DNA from: a virus
Length of the DNA stretch: 49,700 nt
Strand: one strand, 5' to 3'
IMG/VR virus record: IMGVR_UViG_3300048597_000670
Coordinates: 1 to 49,700 of that record
A program made the translations under genes and the position numbers. Shown here in pieces: positions 1-7,633 of this stretch. Below the pieces are notes generated by a model, which made no database searches, was not told the origin of the DNA, and saw only the letters and a program-made list of their open reading frames with translations. Each line of letters begins with the position of its first letter. Position 1 is the first letter of the stretch.

Positions 1-1119
1 TCAACATTCGTCCTTGTTTCGTGCCCTCGCCGTCATCCGCTTGGACTGGACGATGCGCAGCGATGTAGCGGTGTCGAGCGTGTATGTCGAGGCCTCAGAC
101 AGCGTCTGGTGGCGCAGCAGGCCCTTGATCTCGATGCCCGTGCCGCCGGCGGCCCCAGCCTCCGTGGCCCCCGTGCGGCGCATATCCTGCCATTGGAGGG
201 TGGCGGGCAGGCCCGCGGCCTTCCTGAGCCGCTGAAAGATCTTGTGCCGCGTGGAGGTCACCCAGGGCGTGTTGGCGCCCGGCGGTGCGAACAGGGGCGC
301 ATCCGGCAGCAAGGCGGGCCGGGTCGACAGATACCAGTCGAGCGCGGTCACGACATGGGGCCAGAGCACCATCGGCGGGTGCTCGCCCGCGACTTTGGTG
401 CGGCGGCCCTTGAGGATCGACTTTCCGTCATAATCGCTCCGCGCCAGGCCCCAGACGTCGACCGGCGACTGCGCGATGCAGTCGGTCAGGATCATCGCCG
501 CCCAGAAGCCATATTCCCCGGCGCCGAAGGCGGCGTCGAGAAAGGCGCAGATCTGCTTCAGCGTCCAGGTGTGCGTGCGCTTGGGCGGGCGGCGGTTCTC
601 GACCTCCTTCGCCGGGTCGGTACCCTTGGGAATCAGCCGGCGGCGCGTCGCCCAGGCGAAGATCGCCCGCATCGTGCCCAGCATATGGTAGGCGGCATAG
701 AGGCCGCGCTCCTCGGCCACGCGGTCGCGCCAGGTCTCGAGCACGAGACCGTCCATGTCGCCGATCAGGAATTCGCGATAGTCGTCGCGCAGCGCATCGA
801 GCCAGGGCGCGTAATCGTCGCGCGTGCGGGGCTTGAGGCCGAACCAATGGACGCTGGCGCGGTATTCCTTGACGAGGAAGCCGATCGTGCCCGGGGCGTC
901 CTGCTCGGCGCGGGCGGAGCGGCCTAGCCGCAGCTCGTCGGCTAGGGCGTTGAGGTCGATTGCGCGCTTGAGGATCGCCGGCGTTGCGATCTTTTCGGGC
1001 GTCTCGCCGAGGGCTTCGGCGACGAGGCCGAAAGCCGCCACATGGGCGCTCGGGATCCAGTACCAGCCCCAGCCGCGTTTGAGCGGCCGCGACCTAAGGT
1101 GTCTGACCTTGTCGGCCAT
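1..1119 (-). CDS. int: Tyrosine-family site-specific integrase
   Basis: Integrase of 372 residues that should catalyse integration and, with an excisionase, excision of the prophage. The N-terminal half (about 80-170) looks like the core-binding SAM-like domain and about 185-360 like the catalytic domain. Visible catalytic elements are a candidate Lys near 242, QDMRRT at 311-316 (box II Arg), RH at 336-337 and the nucleophile Tyr346 nine residues after His337. Two positions look degenerate: the box I Arg is replaced by Ser (AQSP, about 216-219) and the usual His before the box II Arg is Gln311. The stop codon lies at the first base of the window. The start overlaps the upstream excisionase-like gene. 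The fold is clear; whether it is active is less certain. Confidence 0.9.
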   Translation of the reverse strand: MADKVRHLRSRPLKRGWGWYWIPSAHVAAFGLVAEALGETPEKIATPAILKRAIDLNALADELRLGRSARAEQDAPGTIGFLVKEYRASVHWFGLKPRTRDDYAPWLDALRDDYREFLIGDMDGLVLETWRDRVAEERGLYAAYHMLGTMRAIFAWATRRRLIPKGTDPAKEVENRRPPKRTHTWTLKQICAFLDAAFGAGEYGFWAAMILTDCIAQSPVDVWGLARSDYDGKSILKGRRTKVAGEHPPMVLWPHVVTALDWYLSTRPALLPDAPLFAPPGANTPWVTSTRHKIFQRLRKAAGLPATLQWQDMRRTGATEAGAAGGTGIEIKGLLRHQTLSEASTYTLDTATSLRIVQSKRMTARARNKDEC

Positions 1120-1372
1120 ATTTTGCGCGCTCCATGATCAGCTGATGGTTCACGGAGGGGTAATGCACGTCAACCCCGAAGGATTTGCGGACCCAGGCCT
1201 CGACCGCCTCGCGCAGATAGAGCCCGTCATGCCGCGGCCGGGGGAAGGTCGGGTGCAGCTTGATCAGCTTCGCAGGCGTGAACGAGGCCGGGCTCTGGCG
1301 GAAATAATCGCGCGCGACTTCGGCGTGGCGCAGCACGAAGGGATCGCGGGCGATCGCGGCGGGGCGGCTCAT
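1094..1372 (-). CDS. Small excisionase/AlpA-like DNA-binding protein
   Basis: A 92-residue protein starting MSRPAAIARD, encoded directly upstream of the integrase and overlapping its start by 26 bases. The centre has the pattern FPRPRHDGLYLREAVEAW, which resembles the wing and second helix of AlpA/Xis-type proteins. That resemblance and its place beside int suggest a recombination directionality factor. The start at 1372 is chosen because it forms an ATGA overlap with the small upstream gene; a longer reading from 1453 would cover that gene. Function is inferred from weak similarity and position. Confidence 0.6.
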   Translation of the reverse strand: MSRPAAIARDPFVLRHAEVARDYFRQSPASFTPAKLIKLHPTFPRPRHDGLYLREAVEAWVRKSFGVDVHYPSVNHQLIMERAKYGRQGQTP

Positions 1373-1461
1373 CGCACCAGCCCCCAGAGGTTCACGCCGC
1401 AGGAGACGAGCGCCGCCGCGACGAAAACCATTATCAGGATGCGTTCGCCCCATTTATTCAT
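1369..1461 (-). CDS. Putative 30-residue single-span membrane peptide
   Basis: A 30-codon reading frame, MNKWGERILI then a hydrophobic stretch (MVFVAAALVSCG) and a short tail ending GLVR. It overlaps both neighbours by four bases (ATGA at each end), which suggests a real, translationally coupled gene. One transmembrane helix is predicted by eye at residues 8-21. The VSCG could act as a lipobox, but it sits late in such a short peptide. Function unknown. Confidence 0.45.
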   Translation of the reverse strand: MNKWGERILIMVFVAAALVSCGVNLWGLVR

Positions 1462-1772
1462 CCGGGCGGCTTCCTCAAGGCACGGGCAATGGCGTCTTTC
1501 AGTTCGGGGCGAACGGACAATTCGGCGCCGGGGACAACGCCGGGCCGGTTCAGCAACGGGAGACAGCGCGCCGCGAAGGCGTAGATCGCCTCTTCCGGGT
1601 TCATCTGCTGGGCCGCGAAGCCCGCCACGACCTGAGCCAGCGCCTGTTGCACCGGCTCGTTCAGGATCATCACCTCGCCGCTCGGCGCGCGGTTCCAGGC
1701 GAAGGCATTGGTCAGCAGGGCCATGATATGGGCCTGCAGGATCTGGGCGCTGTGGTCGGTCATGGCGGTCAT
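1458..1772 (-). CDS. Hypothetical protein, 104 residues
   Basis: Not recognised. A soluble, mostly helical-looking protein with an Ala-rich middle (about 40-75) and a basic C-terminus. It begins MTAMTDHSAQ, so the start could be the Met at 1772 or the one three codons later at 1763; neither has a strong Shine-Dalgarno. The stop overlaps the next small gene (ATGA). It lies in the left-arm minus-strand operon and is probably accessory or regulatory. Confidence 0.55.
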   Translation of the reverse strand: MTAMTDHSAQILQAHIMALLTNAFAWNRAPSGEVMILNEPVQQALAQVVAGFAAQQMNPEEAIYAFAARCLPLLNRPGVVPGAELSVRPELKDAIARALRKPPG

Positions 1773-1793
1773 CGCTGGGTCGATGCGCCGATC

Positions 1794-2408
1794 CTAGCCG
1801 TTCGCCGCAGCGTTGCGAGCCTTGCGCTGAGCGGCTGCCTGGCGCGCTGCGGCGAGCTTGGGCGGCGCGTCCGCGGCGTCGTCCTCGAGGCCCCAGAGCA
1901 CGATCGTCATCTGCTTGTGGCCGATATCGAGCGGAATGTTTTCCGGCGCAAACTCGCGGCCGACGGTGTGGAACTGCAACTCGATCTCGTCGTCGAGAGC
2001 GTCCTCATAGGCCTTCATCTGGGCGTCGCGTGCATCCATGACCGGCTTGTCGGTCTCAAACAGCGCCTTCACCTCGGCGGCCCAGGCCTTGCGGCCCTCC
2101 TCGGTGAAGACGTACTGGCTCGTCTGCTTGCCGGTGGCCGGGTCGGTGACGGGCGCGGTCGTCTTGGGCTGCCCGATGGAATCACGCTCCGCGTGCTTCT
2201 TGCCGATCTCCTTGAGCCGCGCGATGTGGGCTTCGTATTCCTTCGGCGGCTTCTTCATCCGCTCCAGCGTCTTCGCCTCGGCCAGCAGGATGGCGATGTT
2301 GCGGAAGGTCGTGTGCGCCAGGCGCGATGGGCACCAGCCGGGACGCAGGTTTTCGGCGATGGGTGCGAGGTCGACGAGTTCGCGATTGGTAAGGGTGACG
2401 GTCTTCAT
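1794..2408 (-). CDS. Conserved phage protein of the 'LTNRELV' type, unknown function
   Basis: A 204-residue protein. It opens MKTVTLTNRELVDLAP followed by an arginine/leucine-rich helix. Many phage proteins of about 200 residues begin this way (an opening such as LTNxELV, then a kxAxkLARN-like helix); from memory they have no established activity. A long charged helix (about 55-90) and a Glu/Asp-rich C-terminal half follow, ending in an Ala/Arg tail. The start at 2408 is preceded by AAGGA at good spacing, which rules out the longer reading from 2807 that would bury the Acb2-like gene. It is the direct downstream neighbour of that gene in the same operon. Confidence 0.65.
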   Translation of the reverse strand: MKTVTLTNRELVDLAPIAENLRPGWCPSRLAHTTFRNIAILLAEAKTLERMKKPPKEYEAHIARLKEIGKKHAERDSIGQPKTTAPVTDPATGKQTSQYVFTEEGRKAWAAEVKALFETDKPVMDARDAQMKAYEDALDDEIELQFHTVGREFAPENIPLDIGHKQMTIVLWGLEDDAADAPPKLAAARQAAAQRKARNAAANG

Positions 2409-2431
2409 GGGCGCGGTCCTTTGTGTGGAGG

Positions 2432-2719
2432 TCAGTCTTCGCCGGCCAGCTCGGCGCCGGGGTGGAGCGCCCGTCGCGCGGGGATGAACGTCGAGACGAG
2501 GCGCTCGGGCTTCGCGATCGCGCGGACCGCGTGCATGAACGCGTCCTCGCCGTGCGTGGCGGCCAAGGCCACCTGGCGTTGATCGATGCCCGGAACGGTC
2601 TTCAGGAAGTCGATGAGTCCGTTGAACTGCTTCTCCTGATGCTTGACGGCATTCATGCCGTCGATCTCTTCCTGCGTCAGGTCGCGATAGCCGCTGATCT
2701 GCTTGTGCTGGTTGTCCAT
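2432..2719 (-). CDS. acb2: Acb2/Tad1-like cyclic-nucleotide sponge (anti-CBASS / anti-Thoeris candidate)
   Basis: A 95-residue protein with the hallmark opening of the Acb2/Tad1 hairpin family: NQHKQISGYRDLTQEEID, then a conserved MN and a helix, and later a TH...FMHAVRAIAKPE segment. Characterised members are small helical-hairpin proteins that oligomerise and sequester signalling nucleotides. Acb2 takes up cyclic di- and trinucleotides of CBASS, Tad1 the cADPR-type signal of Thoeris. Length matches Acb2 (about 95 residues). The start at 2719 has GGAG six bases upstream, two bases after the previous stop. Family assignment is from recognisable motif pattern; ligand choice cannot be read from the sequence. 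Confidence 0.82.
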   Translation of the reverse strand: MDNQHKQISGYRDLTQEEIDGMNAVKHQEKQFNGLIDFLKTVPGIDQRQVALAATHGEDAFMHAVRAIAKPERLVSTFIPARRALHPGAELAGED

Positions 2720-2721
2720 GG

Positions 2722-3396
2722 TCACTCCGCTGCGATGATGGCGGCGCCCTGATTGGCGGCCGCGGGAAGGTAAGGGCCGCCCCATTGATCGGCCATGGCG
2801 TGCGCAATGCCGGGAAAGAAGCGGCTGCGCTCCTTGCTGCGGTTGGCGCTACGCGACATGCGATGAACGCGAGACCACGCTTTGTGCGCAGTGGTGCCGC
2901 GCTCAGGCGGCGTCAGCCGATTGGTCGGCGTCAGCTTCGGGAGGCCCTTGAGGTAGAGGCCGGTAGCCTTGAATTCCGGGTCACCGAACCACCATGGCTG
3001 AACGATCTGCGCGGGCGGCTGATAGCCGGCGATTCGCGCCTTGGCATGCTTGTGCATCACCGGGTTCTCGGCTGCGATGCGGGGAATTTCGGCGTTCCAT
3101 AATGTCGAGAAGAGCGCCGCGCCGGCGTCGAGTTCTGCCCACATCTCAGTGCGGGTCCTGCCGGGTGGGGCGGTATGCAGCCAGCGCACGCCGCTATTGC
3201 AGAGGCGCGTGCATGGAGGGTGCGCGACCATCAGCAGATCCCATCCGTCATTCAGAATGTCGCGCACATCGCCTGTGATGTGGCGGTTGCTGCCATCCTC
3301 GGCAGGCAGCAGATCGCAGGACCAGGCATCATGTCCCCGCGCCAGAAAGGCCCGCCGCACGATCCCCGAAAATTCGCAGGCGATCAGGATGCGCAT
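2722..3396 (-). CDS. Short C5-cytosine-methyltransferase-like protein (PPC motif)
   Basis: A 224-residue protein with a Rossmann-type start: MRILIACEFSGIVRRAF resembles motif I of C5 methyltransferases, and AHPPCTRLCNSG at about 58-69 resembles the catalytic Pro-Cys motif IV. It is shorter than typical C5 methyltransferases and I see no clear target-recognition domain. It may be a divergent DNA-modifying enzyme or a binding protein derived from one. The start at 3396 overlaps the end of the ASCH gene by 13 bases and leads on to the Acb2-like gene two bases later. Many temperate phages carry this type among accessory genes. Confidence 0.65.
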   Translation of the reverse strand: MRILIACEFSGIVRRAFLARGHDAWSCDLLPAEDGSNRHITGDVRDILNDGWDLLMVAHPPCTRLCNSGVRWLHTAPPGRTRTEMWAELDAGAALFSTLWNAEIPRIAAENPVMHKHAKARIAGYQPPAQIVQPWWFGDPEFKATGLYLKGLPKLTPTNRLTPPERGTTAHKAWSRVHRMSRSANRSKERSRFFPGIAHAMADQWGGPYLPAAANQGAAIIAAE

Positions 3397-3884
3397 GTGG
3401 CCTCGTGCTGGGGGAGGTCGCGGGGCCAGTCCCAAAAGCCCTGCGCGCCGCGGCACGGCACGGCCGGGTCGAAATCGCGCCAGTCGGTCAGGGGCCAGCC
3501 ATAGTTGGCGTGCTCGTCGCGGTCGGAATCGTTGATGCCGTCGCCGGTTTGCGGCATCCCGGGGAGGCGCGGCGTCTTCGTGGGTTCACCGAGAATCGCA
3601 GTCCCGAGTCCGTGGCCAAGGGCGAGACCAATCTCGTCGCGCAGGACGCGCTCGAGCATGGGCAGCGCGATGTCTCGCGTAAGCCCGGTCTGCCAGTGAT
3701 TTTCCGAATGCAGCTGCGCGAGGATTCCCTTCACCTCAGCCTTGCGCACCGGCCGGACTCCGGCATGGATGACGATGCGCTGCCCGCGCAGGCTGCGCGG
3801 CGCAGGCCAGCCTCTGAACTCGTAGGGCTTCGCGCCGATTGCAATCAGCGAGGCCCATGGCTGCCAGATGGTGAGGGCCTTCAT
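3384..3884 (-). CDS. ASCH domain protein
   Basis: A 166-residue protein. The N-terminus MKALTIWQPWASLIAIGAK followed by YEFRGWPAP is the classical ASCH opening (tIwqPWAslI..G.K..E.R.w). ASCH domains have a PUA-like beta-barrel fold thought to bind RNA or modified nucleotides. The centre runs through IVIHAGVRP and a GLGTAILGE strand typical of the barrel. It overlaps the DUF5131 gene upstream by four bases (ATGA) and the methyltransferase-like gene downstream. Precise substrate unknown. Confidence 0.8.
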   Translation of the reverse strand: MKALTIWQPWASLIAIGAKPYEFRGWPAPRSLRGQRIVIHAGVRPVRKAEVKGILAQLHSENHWQTGLTRDIALPMLERVLRDEIGLALGHGLGTAILGEPTKTPRLPGMPQTGDGINDSDRDEHANYGWPLTDWRDFDPAVPCRGAQGFWDWPRDLPQHEATCAS

Positions 3885-4969
3885 GCCGTCACCGGCATGC
3901 CGTCATGGATGACACCGTCGATCGTGCGCCCAGCTTTCTTTTTCCCAAGGCGCCTGACGAAGGCGGTCGTCTTTTCATTCCAGACTTCGGGCCCGGGAGA
4001 TGAGCCCTCCGGCGAAATGCTCCGTCCTGAGCCGCTCGGGCTCCATTCACCCCACTGCTTGAAAAAGAACGCGGCTCCGGCTGCCGCGCATTGATCGCGC
4101 AGCGAGCGAACCCAATCTGGATGCATGGGTCGCGCGCGCGGCCCGCTTTCACCGCCGACAATAATCCAGTCGAGGAAGAAAGCGGGTGCGGATACCAAGG
4201 ATTGACGCCGCAGCCCGCAGTCAGCACCTGCCGCTTTGGCAGCTGAGTAGCTGTTGAAATCGCCCTTCCACCAACCGCAGACCGGCCACATATATGAATG
4301 AAGATCGACTGGACCGAGCAACGGCTCGGCCGAGACGAATCGCCTCGCGGCGGGAGTCTGGAGGAGTTCGGGAATGCGTGCCGCTGCAGTCTCCTGATTT
4401 TCGGCGCTGACGCCTAGCCAGACATGCGGCAGCGGCCACGGGAAGGGGTTCAAACGACTGAGAGTGTCGCGCGGGTGCTCATCTGGCACGCCGAACCGGC
4501 GCTTCAGAATGCCCGCTGCGATGACCCTGATACGCTCCTCAAGATCGAGCGGCGGTACGAAAGTCGTGAACCAAGCTCGCATCCGTTCTGGCCGTTTCGT
4601 CAGCACCTGGAACGTGTGCTGCGGGCAGAGCGCCATGACGGCGAAGAGGCGGTCGAGCCATTCGTCGGCGACGAAGTCCGCAAAGAGATCAGTCATCGAG
4701 CAGACGAAGATGCGGCGCGGCCTCTTCCAGCCGAGTGGCGCGAGCAAGGCGCGCTCGTCGAGGAATATCTCGATGTCCTTCTCGTGGCCGGGCTTGTAGG
4801 GGAGGCCGGTGCCGCCGGTCGCGCCTGGCTTCACGTTGAGGCGCTCGGCGTAGCAGTTGCGGCAGCCCTCGCTCATGTGCACGCAGTGCCAGCCGGTCTT
4901 GCCGGTGGCCTTGTTACGCGCCCTGATCGGGTTCCAGGTTTCGTCGGTCCATTCGATCGCGGTCGGCAT
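3881..4969 (-). CDS. Phage Gp37/Gp68 family protein (DUF5131)
   Basis: A 362-residue protein of the DUF5131 family, common in phages and mobile elements. It opens IEWTDETWNP and has a cysteine cluster C29-C36-C39 (CVHMSEGCRNCYAE). Later blocks IFVCSMTDLFAD, FQVLTKRPERM and IIVGGESGPRARPMHP are family signatures. The cysteine cluster suggests an iron-sulphur or zinc site. A radical-SAM-like fold has been suggested for the family, but its reaction is not established. The start at 4969 is preferred over the Met at 4987 because GGAGG lies about 11 bases upstream of it. First gene of the left-arm operon. Confidence 0.88.
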   Translation of the reverse strand: MPTAIEWTDETWNPIRARNKATGKTGWHCVHMSEGCRNCYAERLNVKPGATGGTGLPYKPGHEKDIEIFLDERALLAPLGWKRPRRIFVCSMTDLFADFVADEWLDRLFAVMALCPQHTFQVLTKRPERMRAWFTTFVPPLDLEERIRVIAAGILKRRFGVPDEHPRDTLSRLNPFPWPLPHVWLGVSAENQETAAARIPELLQTPAARRFVSAEPLLGPVDLHSYMWPVCGWWKGDFNSYSAAKAAGADCGLRRQSLVSAPAFFLDWIIVGGESGPRARPMHPDWVRSLRDQCAAAGAAFFFKQWGEWSPSGSGRSISPEGSSPGPEVWNEKTTAFVRRLGKKKAGRTIDGVIHDGMPVTA

Positions 4970-5028
4970 CAGGAGGCGAGCCTCCATGTCGCATTGCGGG
5001 AGGTGTCGGCATCGAGTGGACTCGCGCG

Positions 5029-5790
5029 ATGTTGGGGAGAATGACTGACAATGCTGTCGTCAAATGGCGCTCGATGAGGGGCAGCGATCGGGTCGTCGTG
5101 GTGTCGGCTGTCGTCTGGCTTATGATTGTCGCCGGTCTGATTGTTGCGAGCCTCACACCGGATCGTGCCTTCACGATAGTTGTGGCAGGGCTCGCGCTCT
5201 TCGGTGTGTGGTTCGGGCAGTCGCTCGCCGGTCGACGCGAGCGCGCCAAGGCGAATGAGGAGGCCGCCAAAACGATCCTTCACATTCGATCGAACTTGGC
5301 GGGTGCGCTGAAGCCGGGCGCTGACCTCATCAAGGATTTCCTCACCACGGCTTTCCCGCTGACCGATTGGGAAGAACTCCAGACCCCGGAACTGGAGATG
5401 TTCGACGGCAGATTGACCGACTATGTCGCCGATATCGCAGACACACTTCGCCGGATCGGCAGGGCGGACCTGCTGACACTGCCGTTGGATTGTGCGGAGG
5501 CGACCGTGGAGGCGGTCGATCAACTCGAGGACATTTCGGCGCGGATACGCGAAGCGCGGCCCGGCGGCGACACCGAGGTTTCCGTCACCTTTCTGCATGG
5601 TGTGCGGCCGCTGCTCGGTGCGGTCAACGACGTCAGCACGGCCATTCTGACGGCTCTTGGGAAACTGGATGAGATAAGCGCCGAACTCGGTGGGCAAGCG
5701 CTCAGCGCCGTGAAGGTCGTCTATGTGGCCCAGGCCTCGCGCCAGAGCGCACGGTTTGTTGATCGCAAAGCGTCTTACGAGGCTAAGTGA
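5029..5790 (+). CDS. Two-span membrane protein with cytoplasmic helical domain, unknown
   Basis: A 253-residue protein with two hydrophobic segments near the N-terminus (about 23-42 and 48-65), then a long soluble, helical C-terminal region with no motif I know. It is the only plus-strand gene between two minus-strand blocks, so it has its own transcription unit, as expected for a lysogenic-conversion (moron) gene. The start is ambiguous: ATG at 5029 or the in-frame ATG at 5041. The GGGGAG just before 5041 is too close for a good ribosome site. It could act in exclusion or envelope sensing; this is inference from topology only. Confidence 0.6.
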   Translation: MLGRMTDNAVVKWRSMRGSDRVVVVSAVVWLMIVAGLIVASLTPDRAFTIVVAGLALFGVWFGQSLAGRRERAKANEEAAKTILHIRSNLAGALKPGADLIKDFLTTAFPLTDWEELQTPELEMFDGRLTDYVADIADTLRRIGRADLLTLPLDCAEATVEAVDQLEDISARIREARPGGDTEVSVTFLHGVRPLLGAVNDVSTAILTALGKLDEISAELGGQALSAVKVVYVAQASRQSARFVDRKASYEAK

Positions 5791-5798
5791 GGCGGACA

Positions 5799-6269
5799 TC
5801 ACGCCGACCCCGCGCAGGTTTCGCGGCCGCCGCTCGCGACGGTGGCGCGGATGTCATCGGCGAGGGCGAGGGCAGTCGCCTGATCCATCGGCGCGACGGC
5901 GAAGACGCGGCGCAGACCGTCGTAGAGGTGCAGGCGCACCGTGCCGTGTTCGCAGATGTCGGCGCTGATGCGCTGCGCGGTCTTCACCTCGGGGGCCCAG
6001 CCCGGCTTGAAATCGAGCCCCATCCAGTTCCACGCAAGGCCGACCGGGCGGTGCGCGAATTTGGCGCGCTTGAGGCCGCGCTGTTTCAGGAGGCGGGTGA
6101 AGAGGTCGCTCGCCATCGGGCGCGGGGTGCGCCGCTCAGGCTGTGCCTCGTGCCAGGCGCGGTAGGCCTGGAACAGGCGTTCATGCGACAGGATGAAGCC
6201 CGGCGCTATTTCGGTGCGCTCGGTGAGGAAGGCGCGCAGCTCGGCGTCTGGTGTTTCGGGGGTGAGCAT
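5799..6269 (-). CDS. Stand-alone primase/helicase C-terminal-like winged-helix protein
   Basis: A 156-residue protein. Residues about 10-60 (a FL-x-ER-x-E pattern, then LFQAYRAWHEAQ, FTRLLKQRG) resemble the winged-helix domain at the C-terminus of D5-type phage primase-helicases, where the pattern is FL-x-x-R-x-LFxxYxxWxxxxG...FgraLxxRG. The helicase of this phage (16619-18133) has its own copy. Here it is a separate protein, perhaps a DNA-binding regulator. The start at 6269 forms an ATGA overlap with the upstream gene; a longer reading in the same frame up to 7397 is an artefact overlapping two real genes. Confidence 0.6.
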   Translation of the reverse strand: MLTPETPDAELRAFLTERTEIAPGFILSHERLFQAYRAWHEAQPERRTPRPMASDLFTRLLKQRGLKRAKFAHRPVGLAWNWMGLDFKPGWAPEVKTAQRISADICEHGTVRLHLYDGLRRVFAVAPMDQATALALADDIRATVASGGRETCAGSA

Positions 6270-6742
6270 CAGAAGACCCCCGCGGCCGGGGCGGCGTTGT
6301 CCTGGATGGATGGGGCAGGCCAGGCGCTCAGCCGCTCGTCGCGGATCGCGGCGGCGATGCGCCAGAAGCGGGCGCAGATGTCGTTCGAGGACGGGTTGTG
6401 CCTTGCATGCCAGTCGGCGCGGCGCAGCTCGAACGCGGCGCGCGCTTCGTCCGCGGGCGCGGCCCGCTCGAACGCCGCGCGCTGGCGCGGCGAGCCGATC
6501 AGGAAGCTGTCGAAGGCGGCGGCATAGGCGGCGGTGCGTTCCAGGCTCGCCCAGATCGCCGCACGCGCGGGGCCTGCACCGGCCAAGGTGTCGAACGCCT
6601 CCGGGGGCGCACTCGTCGCCACCTCCGTCACGCCGAGCCGCGAGATCGCGACGATATCGGCGATGACTGCGGCGTCTTCCGGCGTCGCGTGGAAGGTGAT
6701 CCGGTCGCGCGCATTGGTAAGTTCGTAGAGGCGCGTCTGCAT
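6269..6742 (-). CDS. Hypothetical protein, 157 residues
   Basis: Not recognised. It opens MQTRLYELTNARDRITFHATPEDAAVIADIVAIS, which suggests a small sandwich or helical fold acting on regulatory circuits. The rest is Ala/Arg-rich and helical. It overlaps both neighbours by three or four bases in a three-gene operon driven from the operator-bearing promoter near 7650, so it is probably repressed in the lysogen and expressed early. Confidence 0.6.
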   Translation of the reverse strand: MQTRLYELTNARDRITFHATPEDAAVIADIVAISRLGVTEVATSAPPEAFDTLAGAGPARAAIWASLERTAAYAAAFDSFLIGSPRQRAAFERAAPADEARAAFELRRADWHARHNPSSNDICARFWRIAAAIRDERLSAWPAPSIQDNAAPAAGVF

Positions 6743-7581
6743 CAGGCGCGCCCTTGGTGTTCGGCCATCTGGGCGCGCAGCGAGGGCGCCGCCGGGTGGC
6801 CGGAGTGCCGAAAGCCTGGCGGCGCTTCAGGGCCGAAGCGTAGCGCGTTGTCGATGCAATCGGCGGCGCGGGCGAGCTGACGGGCGGCCTTGGCCAGCCA
6901 GAGATCGTTGCAGCCGTCGAGGGAGGGACGCGACACAAGGTTGGCGAAGCTGCGCAGGAGGCGTTCGGAGGCGCTGCGGACCGCCTGCTCGACGGCAGCG
7001 GTGGGGAGCACCGGGTCGCGGCCCAACTCGCGCAGGCCGATGATGTCCGCGGCCGTGAACGGCTTGGGCGCCCGGCCCGGCGGGCGTTCCTGCGTTTCGT
7101 CCGCGTCGTTGGCGTGGGTGACGAGCACCTCGGGCGCGGCTTCGAGGTGGAGGCGGACCGGACCTTCGCGCAGGACGATCGGCTCGCCGGGGGAGAGGGA
7201 GTAGGGGACCTCGAGGCGTTCGCCGCGGGCGACGCGGCGCACCAGGTCGTCATCGCAGCAGGCGCGGTAGAGCGCGCCGATGGTGCATTGGCCCTCCTCC
7301 CACACGCGGATCGTGGTGCCGCGCAGGTCGATGCCGGCGTCTTCGCTGGGCAGGCGGCGGGCGAGGCCGGTCTGGCCGTAGCGCTCGAGCAGCGCACGGA
7401 CGCGGGCGTCGACCTCGGTTAGGTCATGGCCAGCGGCGAGCACAGCGCCGCCGAGCTGGAAGATCACGAAGGGGCCGGCAAGGCCTTCGCCCTCGGCGGT
7501 AGCCAGTTCGAGGCCCGGGCCGCGCCCCGCGTCGAGGGGCTCAGGGTGGGGGGTGACGCGGGACGCGGTCGCTGGGTGCAC
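6742..7581 (-). CDS. Hypothetical early protein, 279 residues
   Basis: First gene of a three-gene minus-strand operon. The start is GTG at 7581, supported by GGAGG about six bases upstream. The protein has no motif I can name. There is a beta-rich first half (about 35-160) with a possible small-ligand or nucleic-acid-binding fold, then a helical C-terminal half (about 195-250). Expression should be controlled by the promoter at 7634-7662, whose spacer contains a repressor operator. Function unknown. Confidence 0.6.
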   Translation of the reverse strand: MHPATASRVTPHPEPLDAGRGPGLELATAEGEGLAGPFVIFQLGGAVLAAGHDLTEVDARVRALLERYGQTGLARRLPSEDAGIDLRGTTIRVWEEGQCTIGALYRACCDDDLVRRVARGERLEVPYSLSPGEPIVLREGPVRLHLEAAPEVLVTHANDADETQERPPGRAPKPFTAADIIGLRELGRDPVLPTAAVEQAVRSASERLLRSFANLVSRPSLDGCNDLWLAKAARQLARAADCIDNALRFGPEAPPGFRHSGHPAAPSLRAQMAEHQGRA

Positions 7582-7633
7582 GGGAAACCTCCATCGTGGG
7601 CCGCCGGGCGATCCGGCTGGGCTGATGGAGGGG

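Noticed and set aside
6270-7397. Upstream continuation of the 5799-6269 frame
   Set aside because: It covers two coupled genes in another frame and has an Arg/Pro/Ala-rich translation; the start at 6269 with ATGA overlap is better supported.
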